DNA of 64,000 nucleotides from Pseudomonas marginalis. GTDB lineage: Bacteria > Pseudomonadota > Gammaproteobacteria > Pseudomonadales > Pseudomonadaceae. This document shows, piece by piece, positions 8,495 to 20,310 of this stretch. The notes under the pieces are model-generated. The model had not been told where the DNA came from. It made no database searches and worked only from the letters and a program-made list of their open reading frames with translations. The DNA lies in the NCBI RefSeq assembly GCF_024169655.1, contig NZ_JALJWV010000001.1, forward strand, positions 4,942,001 to 5,006,000. The letters run 5' to 3'. A program made the position numbers and the translations under genes. The first letter of the stretch is position 1; each line of letters starts with the position of its first letter.

Positions 8495-9793
8495 ATGCGC
8501 GTGATGAAGTGGAGCATGATCGCCCTGGCTGTTTCAGCAGGCACCTCGCAGTTCGCAATGGCGTCTGCCCAAGACGATGCCAAGGGCTTCGTTGAAGACA
8601 GCACTTTCAGTATCAATACCCGTGCGCTGTATTTCAGCCGCGACAAACGCAACAATGACTCCGGCCAAAGCCGCAGCGAAGAAACCGGTCTTGGTTTCAA
8701 CGGTCTGTACCAATCGGGCTTTACCCAAGGCACCATCGGTGTCGGCGTCGACGCCATCGGCCTGCTGGGCCTCAAGCTCGATAGCGGCAAGGGCCGTGCT
8801 GGCACTGGTCTGTTCCCAACAGGTTCGGATGGTCGTTCGCAAGACGACTACTCCAAAGGCGGCGCCGCAGTTAAATTCCGCGTCTCCAATACCGTGCTGA
8901 AAGCCGGCGATCAATACACCACAGCGCCTGTATTCGCCTCTGATGACAGCCGCTTGCTGCCTGAGTTGCCGCAAGGTATCTCGATCACCAGCAACGAGAT
9001 CAAAGACCTGAAGCTTGAAGCCGGTCACTTCACCTCGATCGTCGCTCAAGACCATACCTACAAGGACAGTATCTCCAGCTCCGAGCCGATTACCGGCCGT
9101 GGCCTGCGTGATGCCAACTTCCTGGGCGGTGTTTACGCCTGGACGCCAGAGTTCACTACCAGCCTCTACTACTCGAAAGTAGAAGACTACTGGAAGAAAC
9201 TTTACGCCAACGTGAACTGGACCCACGCGCTGAGCGCTGATCAGTCCCTGGCCGTAGACTTCAACATCTACAGCACCAAAAGCGACGGTGCCGGTCTGCA
9301 ACGCGCAGAAAAAGACAACACCACCAAGCTGGATAACCGTGCCTACAGCCTGCAAGGCGCTTACACCTACCAGGCTCACACCTTTACCCTCGCTTACCAG
9401 AAAGTTAGCGGTGACGGTGACTACGGTTACGGCGTAGACGGCGGCGGCACGATTTTCCTGGCCAACTCCATCGCCCGTTCCGACTTCAACGCTGAAGACG
9501 AGAAATCCTGGCAAGCTCGCTACGACCTGAACATGGCCACCTTCGGCGTGCCAGGCCTGAGCTTCATGACTCGTTACGTCAACGGTAGCGGCGCCAACAC
9601 TGGCACCACGTCGAACGGCAAAGAGTGGGAACGCGACATCGAAGCCAAATACGTGATCCAGAGCGGCCCAGCAAAAGACCTGAGCCTGCGCGTCCGTCAA
9701 GCCACCTATCGTTCGTCTGACGGCGTGTACTACGGTTCGTCGTCTATCGACGAACTGCGTCTGATCGCGCAATACCCGCTGAACATCTTGTAA
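8495..9793 (+). CDS. OprD-family outer-membrane porin
   Basis: A 432-aa protein with a signal peptide (positive MRVMKW start, hydrophobic stretch, cleavage likely after AMASA near residue 25), then alternating short beta strands of an 18-strand substrate-specific porin. Family stretches include FVEDSTFSINTRALYFSRD at the N-terminus and FMTRYVNGSGANT. It ends in the aromatic-poor strand LRLIAQYPLNIL. OprD-type channels take up basic amino acids or organic acids. The position beside the HIT/slyX/cold-shock block matches oprD (PA0958) of P. aeruginosa as I recall it, but substrate cannot be assigned from sequence. An AAGGAG site precedes the ATG. Confidence 0.92.
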   Translation: MRVMKWSMIALAVSAGTSQFAMASAQDDAKGFVEDSTFSINTRALYFSRDKRNNDSGQSRSEETGLGFNGLYQSGFTQGTIGVGVDAIGLLGLKLDSGKGRAGTGLFPTGSDGRSQDDYSKGGAAVKFRVSNTVLKAGDQYTTAPVFASDDSRLLPELPQGISITSNEIKDLKLEAGHFTSIVAQDHTYKDSISSSEPITGRGLRDANFLGGVYAWTPEFTTSLYYSKVEDYWKKLYANVNWTHALSADQSLAVDFNIYSTKSDGAGLQRAEKDNTTKLDNRAYSLQGAYTYQAHTFTLAYQKVSGDGDYGYGVDGGGTIFLANSIARSDFNAEDEKSWQARYDLNMATFGVPGLSFMTRYVNGSGANTGTTSNGKEWERDIEAKYVIQSGPAKDLSLRVRQATYRSSDGVYYGSSSIDELRLIAQYPLNIL

Positions 9794-9818
9794 TTGCCCG
9801 TTCGATTACAACGATGAC

Positions 9819-9877
9819 TTAAGGCTTCGGCCTTAAATGAAAAGCCGCTCCCTTGCATGCAAGGGAGCGGCTTTTTT
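9819..9877 (+). terminator. Tandem hairpins with a strong terminator after the porin gene
   Basis: First hairpin: TTAAGGC-TTCG-GCCTTAA (9819-9836), a UUCG tetraloop. Second: AAGCCGCTCCCTTGCATG followed by its exact complement, a long perfect palindrome ending in a T run (about 9840-9877). The second is a classic rho-independent terminator. Confidence 0.9.
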
Positions 9878-9984
9878 ATTGCAGTATTATTTCAGCAGCA
9901 AAATATCTAGCAAGCTAACTAACGAGATTAACGCTCGCGCACTTAACCTGACCTGTCAGCCAAGTTAAGTGCAAATGCCTTTCA

Positions 9985-10827
9985 TTACTTCGCCGCTGTT
10001 TCCTGCATCACGCGAATAACCCGCTGCGGAAATGGAATATCGATCCCCGCCGCTTTCAAACGATCACGTGCCAGTTCATTGAACATGAACATCACGTCCC
10101 AATAATCCGCCGTCTGGGTCCAGCACCGCAAAGACACCGTGATCGAACTATCGCCCAAGGTCGAAACCACGGCCACTGCCGCCGGATCAGCCAATACACG
10201 CGGGTCTTTCGCCAGTTCCAGCAACACTTCGCGGGCTTTCTGCAGGTCGGCCTCGTAGTCCACCCCCACATCGAACACCACCTTGCGGGTCGGCTGACGG
10301 TTGGTGTTGGTGATGAGCCCGTTAGACAGGCTGCCATTAGGGATGATCACGGTCTTGTTGTCACCGGTGCGCAGCACGGTGTGGAAGATCTGGATGCTGT
10401 CGACGGTGCCGGACGTGCCCTGGGCTTCGATCCAGTCACCAATACGGAACGGGCGGAACAACAGAATCAGCACGCCGCCGGCGAAGTTCGCCAGGCTGCC
10501 TTGCAGTGCCAGGCCGATGGCCAGGGTGGCGGCACCGATCGCGGCCACGAACGAGGTGGTGGCTACACCGATCATGGAGGCCACGTTGACCACCAGCATG
10601 ACCTTGAGCGCAATGTTCGCCAGGCTGGTAATGAAGTGTTGCAGCGCCAGGTCGGCGTTACGCAGGGCCAGCAAACGTCCCACACGGTGGGTCAATACGT
10701 TGATCAGCCACCAACCGATGGCCAGGGTGACCACTGCCAGCAAAAACCGGCTGCCGTATTCCATGATCATCGGCAACCACGATTCTGAGGTCTTGATCAG
10801 GTGATCCACTTCAGCGTTCAAATCCAT
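9985..10827 (-). CDS. mscS: Small-conductance mechanosensitive channel (MscS family)
   Basis: A 280-aa MscS, close to the E. coli length of 286. Three hydrophobic helices lie in residues 18-120. The pore-lining TM3 is seen as AAIGAATLAIGLALQGSLAN, with the Gly/Ala packing pattern, followed by the beta domain (FRPFRIGDWIEAQGTSGTV) and the vestibule domain. It opens under hypo-osmotic shock to release solutes from the inner membrane. The ATG at 10827 has AGGAG seven bases upstream. It is a single gene between the porin and yajQ. Confidence 0.95.
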   Translation of the reverse strand: MDLNAEVDHLIKTSESWLPMIMEYGSRFLLAVVTLAIGWWLINVLTHRVGRLLALRNADLALQHFITSLANIALKVMLVVNVASMIGVATTSFVAAIGAATLAIGLALQGSLANFAGGVLILLFRPFRIGDWIEAQGTSGTVDSIQIFHTVLRTGDNKTVIIPNGSLSNGLITNTNRQPTRKVVFDVGVDYEADLQKAREVLLELAKDPRVLADPAAVAVVSTLGDSSITVSLRCWTQTADYWDVMFMFNELARDRLKAAGIDIPFPQRVIRVMQETAAK

Positions 10828-10879
10828 CTACATGCTCCTGTTTACCGGGTGTGCGGCGTTATTGAGTGCCCATTACGCA

Positions 10880-10901
10880 ATTGAGCCCGGAAGGGCTCAA
10901 T
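10880..10901 (-). terminator. Perfect hairpin downstream of yajQ
   Basis: ATTGAGCCC and GGGCTCAAT form a nine-pair stem with a 4-nt loop, 60 bp past the yajQ stop. There is no clear T run, so it is a weak terminator candidate or an RNA-stabilising hairpin. Confidence 0.45.
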
Positions 10902-10962
10902 GTGAGGCGCGGTTTCTGGGGCGTGGGACGTCAAAAACGTCCTCAGGTTCCCCAAAATGCCA

Positions 10963-11448
10963 TCAGTCGCGGAAGTTATTGAACTGCAGCGGCATGTCGA
11001 AGGTCTTGGCGCGCAGGGACGCGATGGCCTCTTGCAGGTCATCACGCTTCTTGCCGGTGACGCGCACCTGTTCACCCTGGATGGCGGCCTGGACTTTCAG
11101 CTTGGCATCCTTGATATGGGCCACGATCTTCTTCGCCAGCTCCTTGTCGATGCCTTCCTTGAGGACGGCCTCCTGCTTCATCAACTTGCCGGAAGCGTAG
11201 GCGTCCTTGACTTCAAGGCACTGTGCGTCGATCTTGCGCTTGACCAGGGCCAGCTTGAGGATCTCGATCATCGCTTCCAGTTGGAAATCGGCTTCAGCGG
11301 TCAGGTTGACGGTCAGTTCCTTTTCCTTGAATTCGAAACTGCCCTTGCCTTTCAAGTCATAGCGACGGTCCAGCTCCTTGACGGCGTTCTCGACGGCGTT
11401 GGTGACTTCGTGTTTGTCCAGTTCGGATACCACGTCGAACGAAGGCAT
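10963..11448 (-). CDS. yajQ: YajQ family nucleotide/cyclic-di-GMP-binding protein
   Basis: A 161-aa YajQ protein beginning MPSFDVVSELDKHEVTNAV, with the two ferredoxin-like domains of the family and the conserved C-terminus KTFDMPLQFNNFRD. YajQ binds nucleotides; members in Xanthomonas, Pseudomonas and Stenotrophomonas bind cyclic di-GMP and act with transcription regulators in virulence control. The ATG has GGAG seven bases upstream. It stands alone, divergent from the ketopantoate-reductase-like gene. Confidence 0.95.
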   Translation of the reverse strand: MPSFDVVSELDKHEVTNAVENAVKELDRRYDLKGKGSFEFKEKELTVNLTAEADFQLEAMIEILKLALVKRKIDAQCLEVKDAYASGKLMKQEAVLKEGIDKELAKKIVAHIKDAKLKVQAAIQGEQVRVTGKKRDDLQEAIASLRAKTFDMPLQFNNFRD

Positions 11449-11571
11449 GTCATTTCTCCAATATAAGGGGCGGGCTCAGTAGAGATGGAGCGCGCCCAAG
11501 CTAAAATGCCGGAGCATTATAGCGGTTCTTTCGCCCTATTCGCTGTGAGCGACCCTACGGAGCACAAACTG

Positions 11572-12489
11572 ATGTCGACCACCTGGCATATTCTCGGCGC
11601 CGGCAGCCTTGGCACGCTGTGGGCCACCCGCCTGGCCCGTGCCGGCGTGCCGGTGAAGCTGATCCTGCGTGATGCGGCACGCCTGGCCAGCTATCAGACG
11701 GCCAGCGGGCTGACCCTGGTGGAGCACGGCGTAGCGCACACTTATCCGATACTCGGCGAAACACCCGACAGCCCCGAGCCGATTCATCGCTTACTGGTGG
11801 CGTGCAAAGCCTACGACGCTCAAAGCGCAGTCGCACAACTGCAACCGCGTCTCGCACCGGGCGCCGAATTGATCCTGCTGCAAAACGGCCTGGGCAGCCA
11901 GGACGCCGTCGCCGCGCAGTTACCTCAGGCCCGCTGCATTTTTGCCTCCAGCACCGAAGGCGCATTTCGCGACGGCGATTGGCGCGTGGTGTTTGCCGGC
12001 CACGGCTACACCTGGCTGGGGGACGCCAGTCACCCCACTGCCCCGCTGTGGCTGGACGATTTGTGCGCCGCGGGCATTCCTCACGAATGGAGCAGCGACA
12101 TTCTTACGCGCCTATGGCGCAAGCTCGCACTCAATTGCGCCATCAACCCGCTGACCGTGCTGTACCAATGCTGCAATGGCGGCCTGCAAGCCCATCAGTG
12201 TGAAGTCGCGACCTTATGCGCCGAACTGGCCGAGTTGCTGGAATGCTGCGGCCAGCCAGCAGCAGCGCAGGACCTGCACACGGAAGTGGAACGGGTGATC
12301 CAGGCCACGGCGGCCAATTACTCCTCGATGTTCCAGGACGTGGCCAGTGCGCGGCGCACCGAAATCAGCTACCTGCTGGGCTATGCCTGCAAAGCCGCCG
12401 CTCGGCACCGGTTGACGCTGCCGCATCTGCAACAGGTGCAGACGCGCCTCGTCGACCAACTGATTGCACGCGGATTGCCCAGCGACTGA
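11572..12489 (+). CDS. panE: Putative 2-dehydropantoate 2-reductase
   Basis: A 305-aa protein of the ketopantoate reductase (ApbA/PanE) family, which reduces ketopantoate to pantoate with NADPH in pantothenate synthesis. The Rossmann motif GAGSLGTLWATRLA starts at residue 8. The catalytic Lys lies in LWRKLALNCAINPLTVL, and the C-terminal helical domain contains RRTEISYLLGY. The ATG at 11572 has GGAG nine bases upstream; the 29 earlier in-frame codons look non-coding. Pseudomonads often carry several paralogues, so its role as the main pantoate enzyme is not certain. The sensor kinase gene begins about 45 bp later. Confidence 0.88.
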   Translation: MSTTWHILGAGSLGTLWATRLARAGVPVKLILRDAARLASYQTASGLTLVEHGVAHTYPILGETPDSPEPIHRLLVACKAYDAQSAVAQLQPRLAPGAELILLQNGLGSQDAVAAQLPQARCIFASSTEGAFRDGDWRVVFAGHGYTWLGDASHPTAPLWLDDLCAAGIPHEWSSDILTRLWRKLALNCAINPLTVLYQCCNGGLQAHQCEVATLCAELAELLECCGQPAAAQDLHTEVERVIQATAANYSSMFQDVASARRTEISYLLGYACKAAARHRLTLPHLQQVQTRLVDQLIARGLPSD

Positions 12490-12535
12490 GGCACGCGCTA
12501 CCCTGCCTACTCGTCTATTACCTGTGAAACCCCTG

Positions 12536-14572
12536 ATGCCACTGCGCCAGCGTCTTGAAAACCTACCGGTAGGGCAGAAACTGCTGGCCGCCCTGTTGGT
12601 GCTGCTGACCACCGTATTGCTGGTGGCCAACCTGACTTTTATCAGTGCCGCCTACTGGATCTCCCAGGAGAGCATGGCGCCCCAGGCGCTGCAGGCGATC
12701 GGTCGACTGGTGTCCAACCCGGCGCTCGCCGCCGAAGCCCTTGAGTCGCCTGACAAGGCCGACGCCCTGCTCAATGAGCTGACCAGCTATTCGCCGCTGC
12801 GCGCCGCCGCGTTGTACGACGCGGAGGGCAATCGCCTGGCGCAGATGCAACACGGCGACCGCCTGCATCTGCCGGACAACTACCGGCATATCGAGGCCTG
12901 GCGCGTCACCGAGTTTCGCAGCAACCAGGTCATCACCCTGCCCCGCCCCGGCCAGCCTTCCGGGCATTTATTGCTGGTCGCCAGCAGTGAATTGCCGGTG
13001 GCGTTCTACACCGGCACGTTGACAGCCAGCCTGGGCATCCTGATTTTCAGCGTGCTGCTGTGGCTGGTCATCGCCCGGCAGATCAAACGCCTGATCACCC
13101 GGCCGATCCATGAGCTGGAAGAGCTCTCGCGCCAGGTCACCCGCGAAGAGAACTACGCCCTGCGCGCCGGCCGTGGAAACCGTGACGAAATTGGCAGCCT
13201 GGCAGAGGCCTTCAACACCATGTTGTCGCGTATCGAGGCCCGCGAGCAGCAGCTCAAGCGGGCGCGCGATGAGGCTCAAGCGGCTTACGACCAGGCACAG
13301 GGTCTGGCCGAAGAGACCCGCCATACCAACCGCAAGCTGGAGCTGGAAGTCCAGGTTCGTAGCAAGATCGAGAAAAAACTCACCGGTTTCCAGAACTATC
13401 TGAACAGCATTATCGACTCGATGCCCTCGGCACTGATCGCCCTGGATGAGCAGCTCTATGTCACCCAGTGGAACCAGGAAGCCACTGCGCTTTCCGGCAC
13501 GCGGCTGGATGAAGCGCTGAACCAGCCGATCTTCCTCGCCTTCCAACCGCTCAAGCCCTACCTGCCGCAGATCAAGGCCACGGTCGAGCAACACACGGTG
13601 GAGCGCATCGAGCGCGTCACCTGGGTCAAGGACGATGAGCCCAAGCATTACGCCCTGACGTTCTATCCGCTGATGGGCGGTGCCGGGCGCGGTGTGGTGA
13701 TCCGGATCGATGACATCACCCAGCGCCTGTCCCTGGAAGAAATGATGGTGCAGTCGGAGAAAATGCTCTCCGTCGGCGGCCTTGCCGCAGGCATGGCCCA
13801 TGAAATCAACAACCCACTGGGGGCGATCCTGCATAACGTGCAGAACATCCGCCGCCGCCTGTCCCCCGACCTGCCCAAGAACCAGGAACACGCCGAACAG
13901 GTGGGCATCGAACTGCAGACGGTCAACCGCTACCTGCAAAGCCGCGAAGTCCCGCAATTGCTCGACGGTATCCAGCAGGCCGGCGCACGGGCGGCGAAAA
14001 TCGTCACCCACATGCTCAGTTTCAGTCGCCTCAGCAACCGGCAGATGGCCCCTTGTGATTTGCCGGCGTTGATCGACCAGGCGGTGGAAATCGCCGGCAA
14101 CGACTTTGACCTGGCCATCGGCTTCGACTTCAAAGGCCAGGCGATCATCCGCCAGTTTGACCCACAACTCGGCCCGGTGCCGGGCACCGCCAACGAGTTG
14201 GAACAAGTGCTGCTCAACCTGCTGAAAAACGCGGCGCAGGCCATTCACCAGCGCGAAGACGACCGTGAGCCGGGGCGCATCATCCTGCGCACCCGCCTCA
14301 ACCCGCCCTGGGCGGAGATCCAGGTCGAAGACAACGGCATCGGCATGAGCGAGAACGTGCGTAAACGTACCTTCGAGCCGTTCTTCACCACCAAGGAAAT
14401 CGGCCAGGGCACCGGGCTGGGGCTGTCGGTGTCGTACTTCATCATCACCAACAACCACAAAGGGCAGATGGAAGTGCATTCCACCCTGGGCCAAGGCACC
14501 TGCTTTACCTTGCGCCTGCCCCTGGCCGGCAGCCAATTGCCCCCCGCTGAACTTACCCAACTGGAGCACTGA
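12536..14572 (+). CDS. Membrane-bound sensor histidine kinase (HAMP-PAS-HisKA-HATPase)
   Basis: About 678 aa. There are two transmembrane helices (near 17-37 and 160-185) with a periplasmic sensor of about 120 aa between them, then HAMP (to about 240), a coiled coil, a PAS domain (about 285-390) and the NtrB-like kinase core. The phospho-accepting His is in GGLAAGMAHEINNPLG near residue 422. The ATP lid shows DNGIGM and GTGLGLSVSYFI. No response regulator is adjacent, so this is an orphan kinase here. Start uncertain: GTG at 12524 (MKPLMPLRQ) is the alternative. It is followed 2 bp later by the adenosyltransferase gene, so the two are co-transcribed. Confidence 0.88.
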   Translation: MPLRQRLENLPVGQKLLAALLVLLTTVLLVANLTFISAAYWISQESMAPQALQAIGRLVSNPALAAEALESPDKADALLNELTSYSPLRAAALYDAEGNRLAQMQHGDRLHLPDNYRHIEAWRVTEFRSNQVITLPRPGQPSGHLLLVASSELPVAFYTGTLTASLGILIFSVLLWLVIARQIKRLITRPIHELEELSRQVTREENYALRAGRGNRDEIGSLAEAFNTMLSRIEAREQQLKRARDEAQAAYDQAQGLAEETRHTNRKLELEVQVRSKIEKKLTGFQNYLNSIIDSMPSALIALDEQLYVTQWNQEATALSGTRLDEALNQPIFLAFQPLKPYLPQIKATVEQHTVERIERVTWVKDDEPKHYALTFYPLMGGAGRGVVIRIDDITQRLSLEEMMVQSEKMLSVGGLAAGMAHEINNPLGAILHNVQNIRRRLSPDLPKNQEHAEQVGIELQTVNRYLQSREVPQLLDGIQQAGARAAKIVTHMLSFSRLSNRQMAPCDLPALIDQAVEIAGNDFDLAIGFDFKGQAIIRQFDPQLGPVPGTANELEQVLLNLLKNAAQAIHQREDDREPGRIILRTRLNPPWAEIQVEDNGIGMSENVRKRTFEPFFTTKEIGQGTGLGLSVSYFIITNNHKGQMEVHSTLGQGTCFTLRLPLAGSQLPPAELTQLEH

Positions 14573-14574
14573 CC

Positions 14575-15153
14575 ATGGGCTTTCGCCTGTCGAAGATTTA
14601 CACCCGTACCGGCGACCAGGGCGAAACCGGCCTCGGCGACGGCCGCCGCGTGCCCAAGGACCACCCACGGGTGGAGGCCATCGGCGAAGTCGATACGCTG
14701 AATAGCCAGTTGGGGTTACTGCTGGCTTATCTCGAAGCACTCGGCGGGCAGCATCCAGGCTTACAAGACGTCATCGAGGTGCTTACACCTTGCCAGCATC
14801 GATTGTTCGATCTGGGCGGCGAGTTGGCGATGCCAGAGTACAAGGCACTGAACGCGGCAGAAGTTGATCGGTTGGAAGCAGCGATTGATCGCTGGAACGA
14901 AGAGGTCGGGTCGCTGGAGAACTTCATCTTGCCCGGTGGCTCAGCACTGATCGCCCAGGCCCATGTATGCCGTAGCGCGGCGCGCAGTGCGGAGCGACGC
15001 TGTCAGCACCTGAATGCGCTTGAACCGTTGGAAGGGGTGAGTTTGGCGTATATCAACCGGCTGTCGGATTTGCTGTTTGTGGCGGCGCGGGTGATAGCCA
15101 AGCGCCAGGGTGTTGCGGAGATTTTGTGGCAGGCGGCGTCGAAGCCCCACTGA
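14575..15153 (+). CDS. PduO-type cob(I)alamin adenosyltransferase
   Basis: A 192-aa ATP:cob(I)alamin adenosyltransferase of the PduO/MMAB class, which makes adenosylcobalamin. The ATP-binding N-terminus is seen as KIYTRTGDQGETGLGDG, and the active-site helix as HVCRSAARSAERRC with the conserved Arg and Glu residues. The ATG follows the kinase stop by 2 bp. The pairing with an orphan kinase is not functionally explained; the enzyme may serve B12-dependent enzymes elsewhere in the genome. Confidence 0.92.
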   Translation: MGFRLSKIYTRTGDQGETGLGDGRRVPKDHPRVEAIGEVDTLNSQLGLLLAYLEALGGQHPGLQDVIEVLTPCQHRLFDLGGELAMPEYKALNAAEVDRLEAAIDRWNEEVGSLENFILPGGSALIAQAHVCRSAARSAERRCQHLNALEPLEGVSLAYINRLSDLLFVAARVIAKRQGVAEILWQAASKPH

Positions 15154-15174
15154 TTATTCGGCGCCTGGTCTGGC

Positions 15175-15253
15175 GCCATCGGGGGCAAGCCCCCTCCCAC
15201 ATTTGGATTTGTGAACACCTTCCAATGTGGGAGTGGGCTTGCCCGCGATGAGG
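15175..15253. repeat. REP pair between convergent genes
   Basis: GGGGGCAAGCCCCCTCCCAC and, 30 bp on, GTGGGAGTGGGCTTGCCCGC: two REP cores in opposite orientation, the second with diverged bases. They fill the space between the adenosyltransferase stop and the Nudix-ThiE stop. Confidence 0.85.
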
Positions 15254-15268
15254 CCAGCAAACGCTACA

Positions 15269-16213
15269 TCAATCTTGCGGCCAGAACGCCCGAATCCCTG
15301 CAACACCTTGGGCGCCGGCATCCCACGCCTGCTCGCGCTCAGCCGGCCCAACGCCACCCAACAGATACACTGGCTTGCTGAACCCGCGGATCAGCTCTGC
15401 CGCCTGCTCCCAACCCAACGGCTGGGCATCGGGATGGGTCTGGGTCGGCTGCACCGGCGACAGCGTGACAAAATCCACGTCCATCATTTCCGCCAGCGCC
15501 AGTTCCTCAGCGTTATGGCAGGACGCTGCCAACCAGCGATCCTTCGGCAGCGGTCGGCCCTTGCTTGCGTATTTGCGCAGTTGCGCCGACGTCATGTGCC
15601 AACCGGCTGCAGGAAAATCCCCCAGCCATTCGAACGGCCCCTTGAGCATCAACTGCGCCTTGCCAGCACACAGGCCCACGGCGTCTACCGCCAGGTCACG
15701 GTACTTGGGGTCGTAACCGTTGGGTGCGCGCAGTTGAACCAGTTTGATACCGCCCGCGATGGCTTTCCGGATACCGCACAACAGCGGCGCGGTTTCCAGC
15801 TCACCCGGCGTGATCAGGTAGTCACCGGGCAACCGTGCGGCGGCAACGATCGGCGCATTGGCTGCAGGGAACTCATAGTTGAGCAAGTCCCGAGGGGCCA
15901 CCCACTCCAGCGGCTGCCCTTCGGCACCATGGGGCTCGCCGGTAAAGGCCGAGACTTCCCAGACATCCAGCAACACCTGCTTGTCCGGATAGTCATGCTG
16001 CACCTTGATCAGCGGCCGCGCCGTTGTGACCTGGATGCCCAGCTCTTCCTGCAACTCGCGGGACAGCGCCGTGGCGACCGACTCTTCGGCCTCCACCTTG
16101 CCACCGGGAAATTCCCAGAGGCCGCCCTGATGCTGGGTATCGGCACGGCGCGCCAGCAGGATTCTGCCGTCGACGCCGCGGATCACCGCTGCTGCTACAT
16201 GCACTCGTTTCAC
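15269..16213 (-). CDS. Nudix hydrolase fused to a ThiE-like TIM-barrel domain
   Basis: A 314-aa two-domain protein. Residues 1-130 are a MutT-type Nudix domain with the box GGKVEAEESVATALSRELQE (the EELG follows), expected to hydrolyse oxidised dGTP. Residues about 140-314 resemble thiamine-phosphate synthase (YLITPGEL at the start, KLVQLRAPNGYD, and YLLGGVGPAE with the phosphate-binding glycines). The GTG at 16213 (reads MKRVHVAAAVI) is chosen because GGAGG lies nine bases upstream. Such fusions are common in gamma-proteobacteria and have been found in Pseudomonas beside argJ-secA. Whether the ThiE half is active is unknown. It starts 19 bp after argJ. Confidence 0.93.
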   Translation of the reverse strand: MKRVHVAAAVIRGVDGRILLARRADTQHQGGLWEFPGGKVEAEESVATALSRELQEELGIQVTTARPLIKVQHDYPDKQVLLDVWEVSAFTGEPHGAEGQPLEWVAPRDLLNYEFPAANAPIVAAARLPGDYLITPGELETAPLLCGIRKAIAGGIKLVQLRAPNGYDPKYRDLAVDAVGLCAGKAQLMLKGPFEWLGDFPAAGWHMTSAQLRKYASKGRPLPKDRWLAASCHNAEELALAEMMDVDFVTLSPVQPTQTHPDAQPLGWEQAAELIRGFSKPVYLLGGVGPAEREQAWDAGAQGVAGIRAFWPQD

Positions 16214-16232
16214 CGCGCTTATCCTCCGGGCT

Positions 16233-17450
16233 TCAGGTACGGTATTCCGCATTGATCTTCACGTACTCGTGGGACAAGTCCGTGGTCCAGATGGTTTCGC
16301 TGCACTCGCCGCGACCCAACTCGATGCGGATGGTGATTTCTTCCTGCTGCATCACCGCCGAACCCTGGGCTTCGGTATAGCTCTCGGCGCGGGCGCCACG
16401 GCTGGCGATGCACACGTCACCGAGGAACACGTCGATCTTGCTCACGTCCAGGTCCGGCACGCCGGCACGGCCGACGGCGGCGAGGATACGGCCCCAGTTC
16501 GGGTCGGAGGCGAACAGCGCGGTCTTGATCAGCGGCGAGTGAGCCACGGTGTAACCGACATCCAGGCATTCCTGGTGGTTGCCGCCGCCGTTGACTTCAA
16601 CCGTGACGAACTTGGTGGCGCCCTCGCCGTCACGCACGATGGCCTGGGCCACGTCCATGCACACTTCGAACACCGCTTGCTTCAACGCGGCGAACAGCGG
16701 GCCGCTGGCCTCGGTGATTTCGGGCAGGTTGGCCTGGCCGGTGGCGATCAGCATGCAGCAGTCGTTGGTCGAGGTGTCGCCGTCGATGGTGATGCGGTTG
16801 AACGACTTGTTCGCACCGTCCAGGATCAGGCTGTGCAGCACATCGCGGGAGACTTTGGCGTCGGTAGCGATATAGCCAAGCATGGTGGCCATGTTCGGAC
16901 GGATCATGCCCGCGCCTTTGCTGATACCGGTCACGGTGACGGTGACGCCGTCGTGCACGAACTGGCGGCTCGCGCCTTTTGGCAGGGTGTCGGTGGTCAT
17001 GATGCCAGTGGCGGCGGCCGCCCAGTTATCCACAGACAGGTCATCCAGTGCGGCTTGCAGGGCGCCTTCGATTTTTTCCACAGGCAGCGGCTCACCGATC
17101 ACACCGGTGGAGTACGGCAGCACCTGGCTGGCATCCACGCCAGCCAGTTGCGCCAGTTTGGCGCAGGTACGCGCAGCCGCGACCAGGCCCGGCTCGCCGG
17201 TGCCAGCGTTGGCATTGCCGGTGTTGGTCAGCAGGTAACGAATCGGGCCGGCCACGCGCTGCTTGGCCAGGATCACCGGCGCTGCGCAGAAGGCGTTGAG
17301 GGTGAACACACCGGCGACGGTCGAGCCTTCAGCACAGCGCATCACCACGACATCCTTGCGCCCCGGGCGTTTGATGCCGGCCGAAGCGATACCGAGCTCA
17401 AAACCGGCAACCGGGTGCAATGTGGGCAAAGGACCAAGACCAACAGCCAT
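16233..17450 (-). CDS. argJ: Bifunctional glutamate N-acetyltransferase / amino-acid acetyltransferase
   Basis: ArgJ (405 aa) recycles the acetyl group from N-acetylornithine to glutamate in arginine synthesis. The precursor cuts itself between Ala188 and Thr189 in PNMATMLGYIATDAKV, and the freed Thr is the nucleophile. The N-terminal MAVGLGPLPTLHPVAGFELG and the C-terminal LSHEYVKINAEYRT are typical, and the length is normal. It lies between secA (upstream) and the Nudix-ThiE gene (downstream), all leftward. A terminator for secA precedes it, so it probably has its own promoter within about 120 bp. Confidence 0.96.
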   Translation of the reverse strand: MAVGLGPLPTLHPVAGFELGIASAGIKRPGRKDVVVMRCAEGSTVAGVFTLNAFCAAPVILAKQRVAGPIRYLLTNTGNANAGTGEPGLVAAARTCAKLAQLAGVDASQVLPYSTGVIGEPLPVEKIEGALQAALDDLSVDNWAAAATGIMTTDTLPKGASRQFVHDGVTVTVTGISKGAGMIRPNMATMLGYIATDAKVSRDVLHSLILDGANKSFNRITIDGDTSTNDCCMLIATGQANLPEITEASGPLFAALKQAVFEVCMDVAQAIVRDGEGATKFVTVEVNGGGNHQECLDVGYTVAHSPLIKTALFASDPNWGRILAAVGRAGVPDLDVSKIDVFLGDVCIASRGARAESYTEAQGSAVMQQEEITIRIELGRGECSETIWTTDLSHEYVKINAEYRT

Positions 17451-17513
17451 GAATGCGCTCCTTAAAAATAGATGATGTCTGTGCCGTCGCGTTCGACGGT
17501 GGGAATTAATGGC

Positions 17514-17546
17514 AAAACGCCGCGACGGCTGATGCCGGTCGCGGCG
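17514..17546 (-). terminator. Rho-independent terminator of secA
   Basis: On the minus strand CGCCGCGAC and GTCGCGGCG form a nine-pair stem followed by TTTT, about 30 bp past the secA stop and upstream of argJ. Confidence 0.8.
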
Positions 17547-17574
17547 CGGGGTGTTACAGCGTCAGGCGAAAATC

Positions 17575-20310
<2,736 letters not shown>

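Noticed and set aside
12968..14740. A 590-codon open frame opposite the sensor kinase
   Set aside because: Antisense shadow. The kinase frame has all catalytic boxes.
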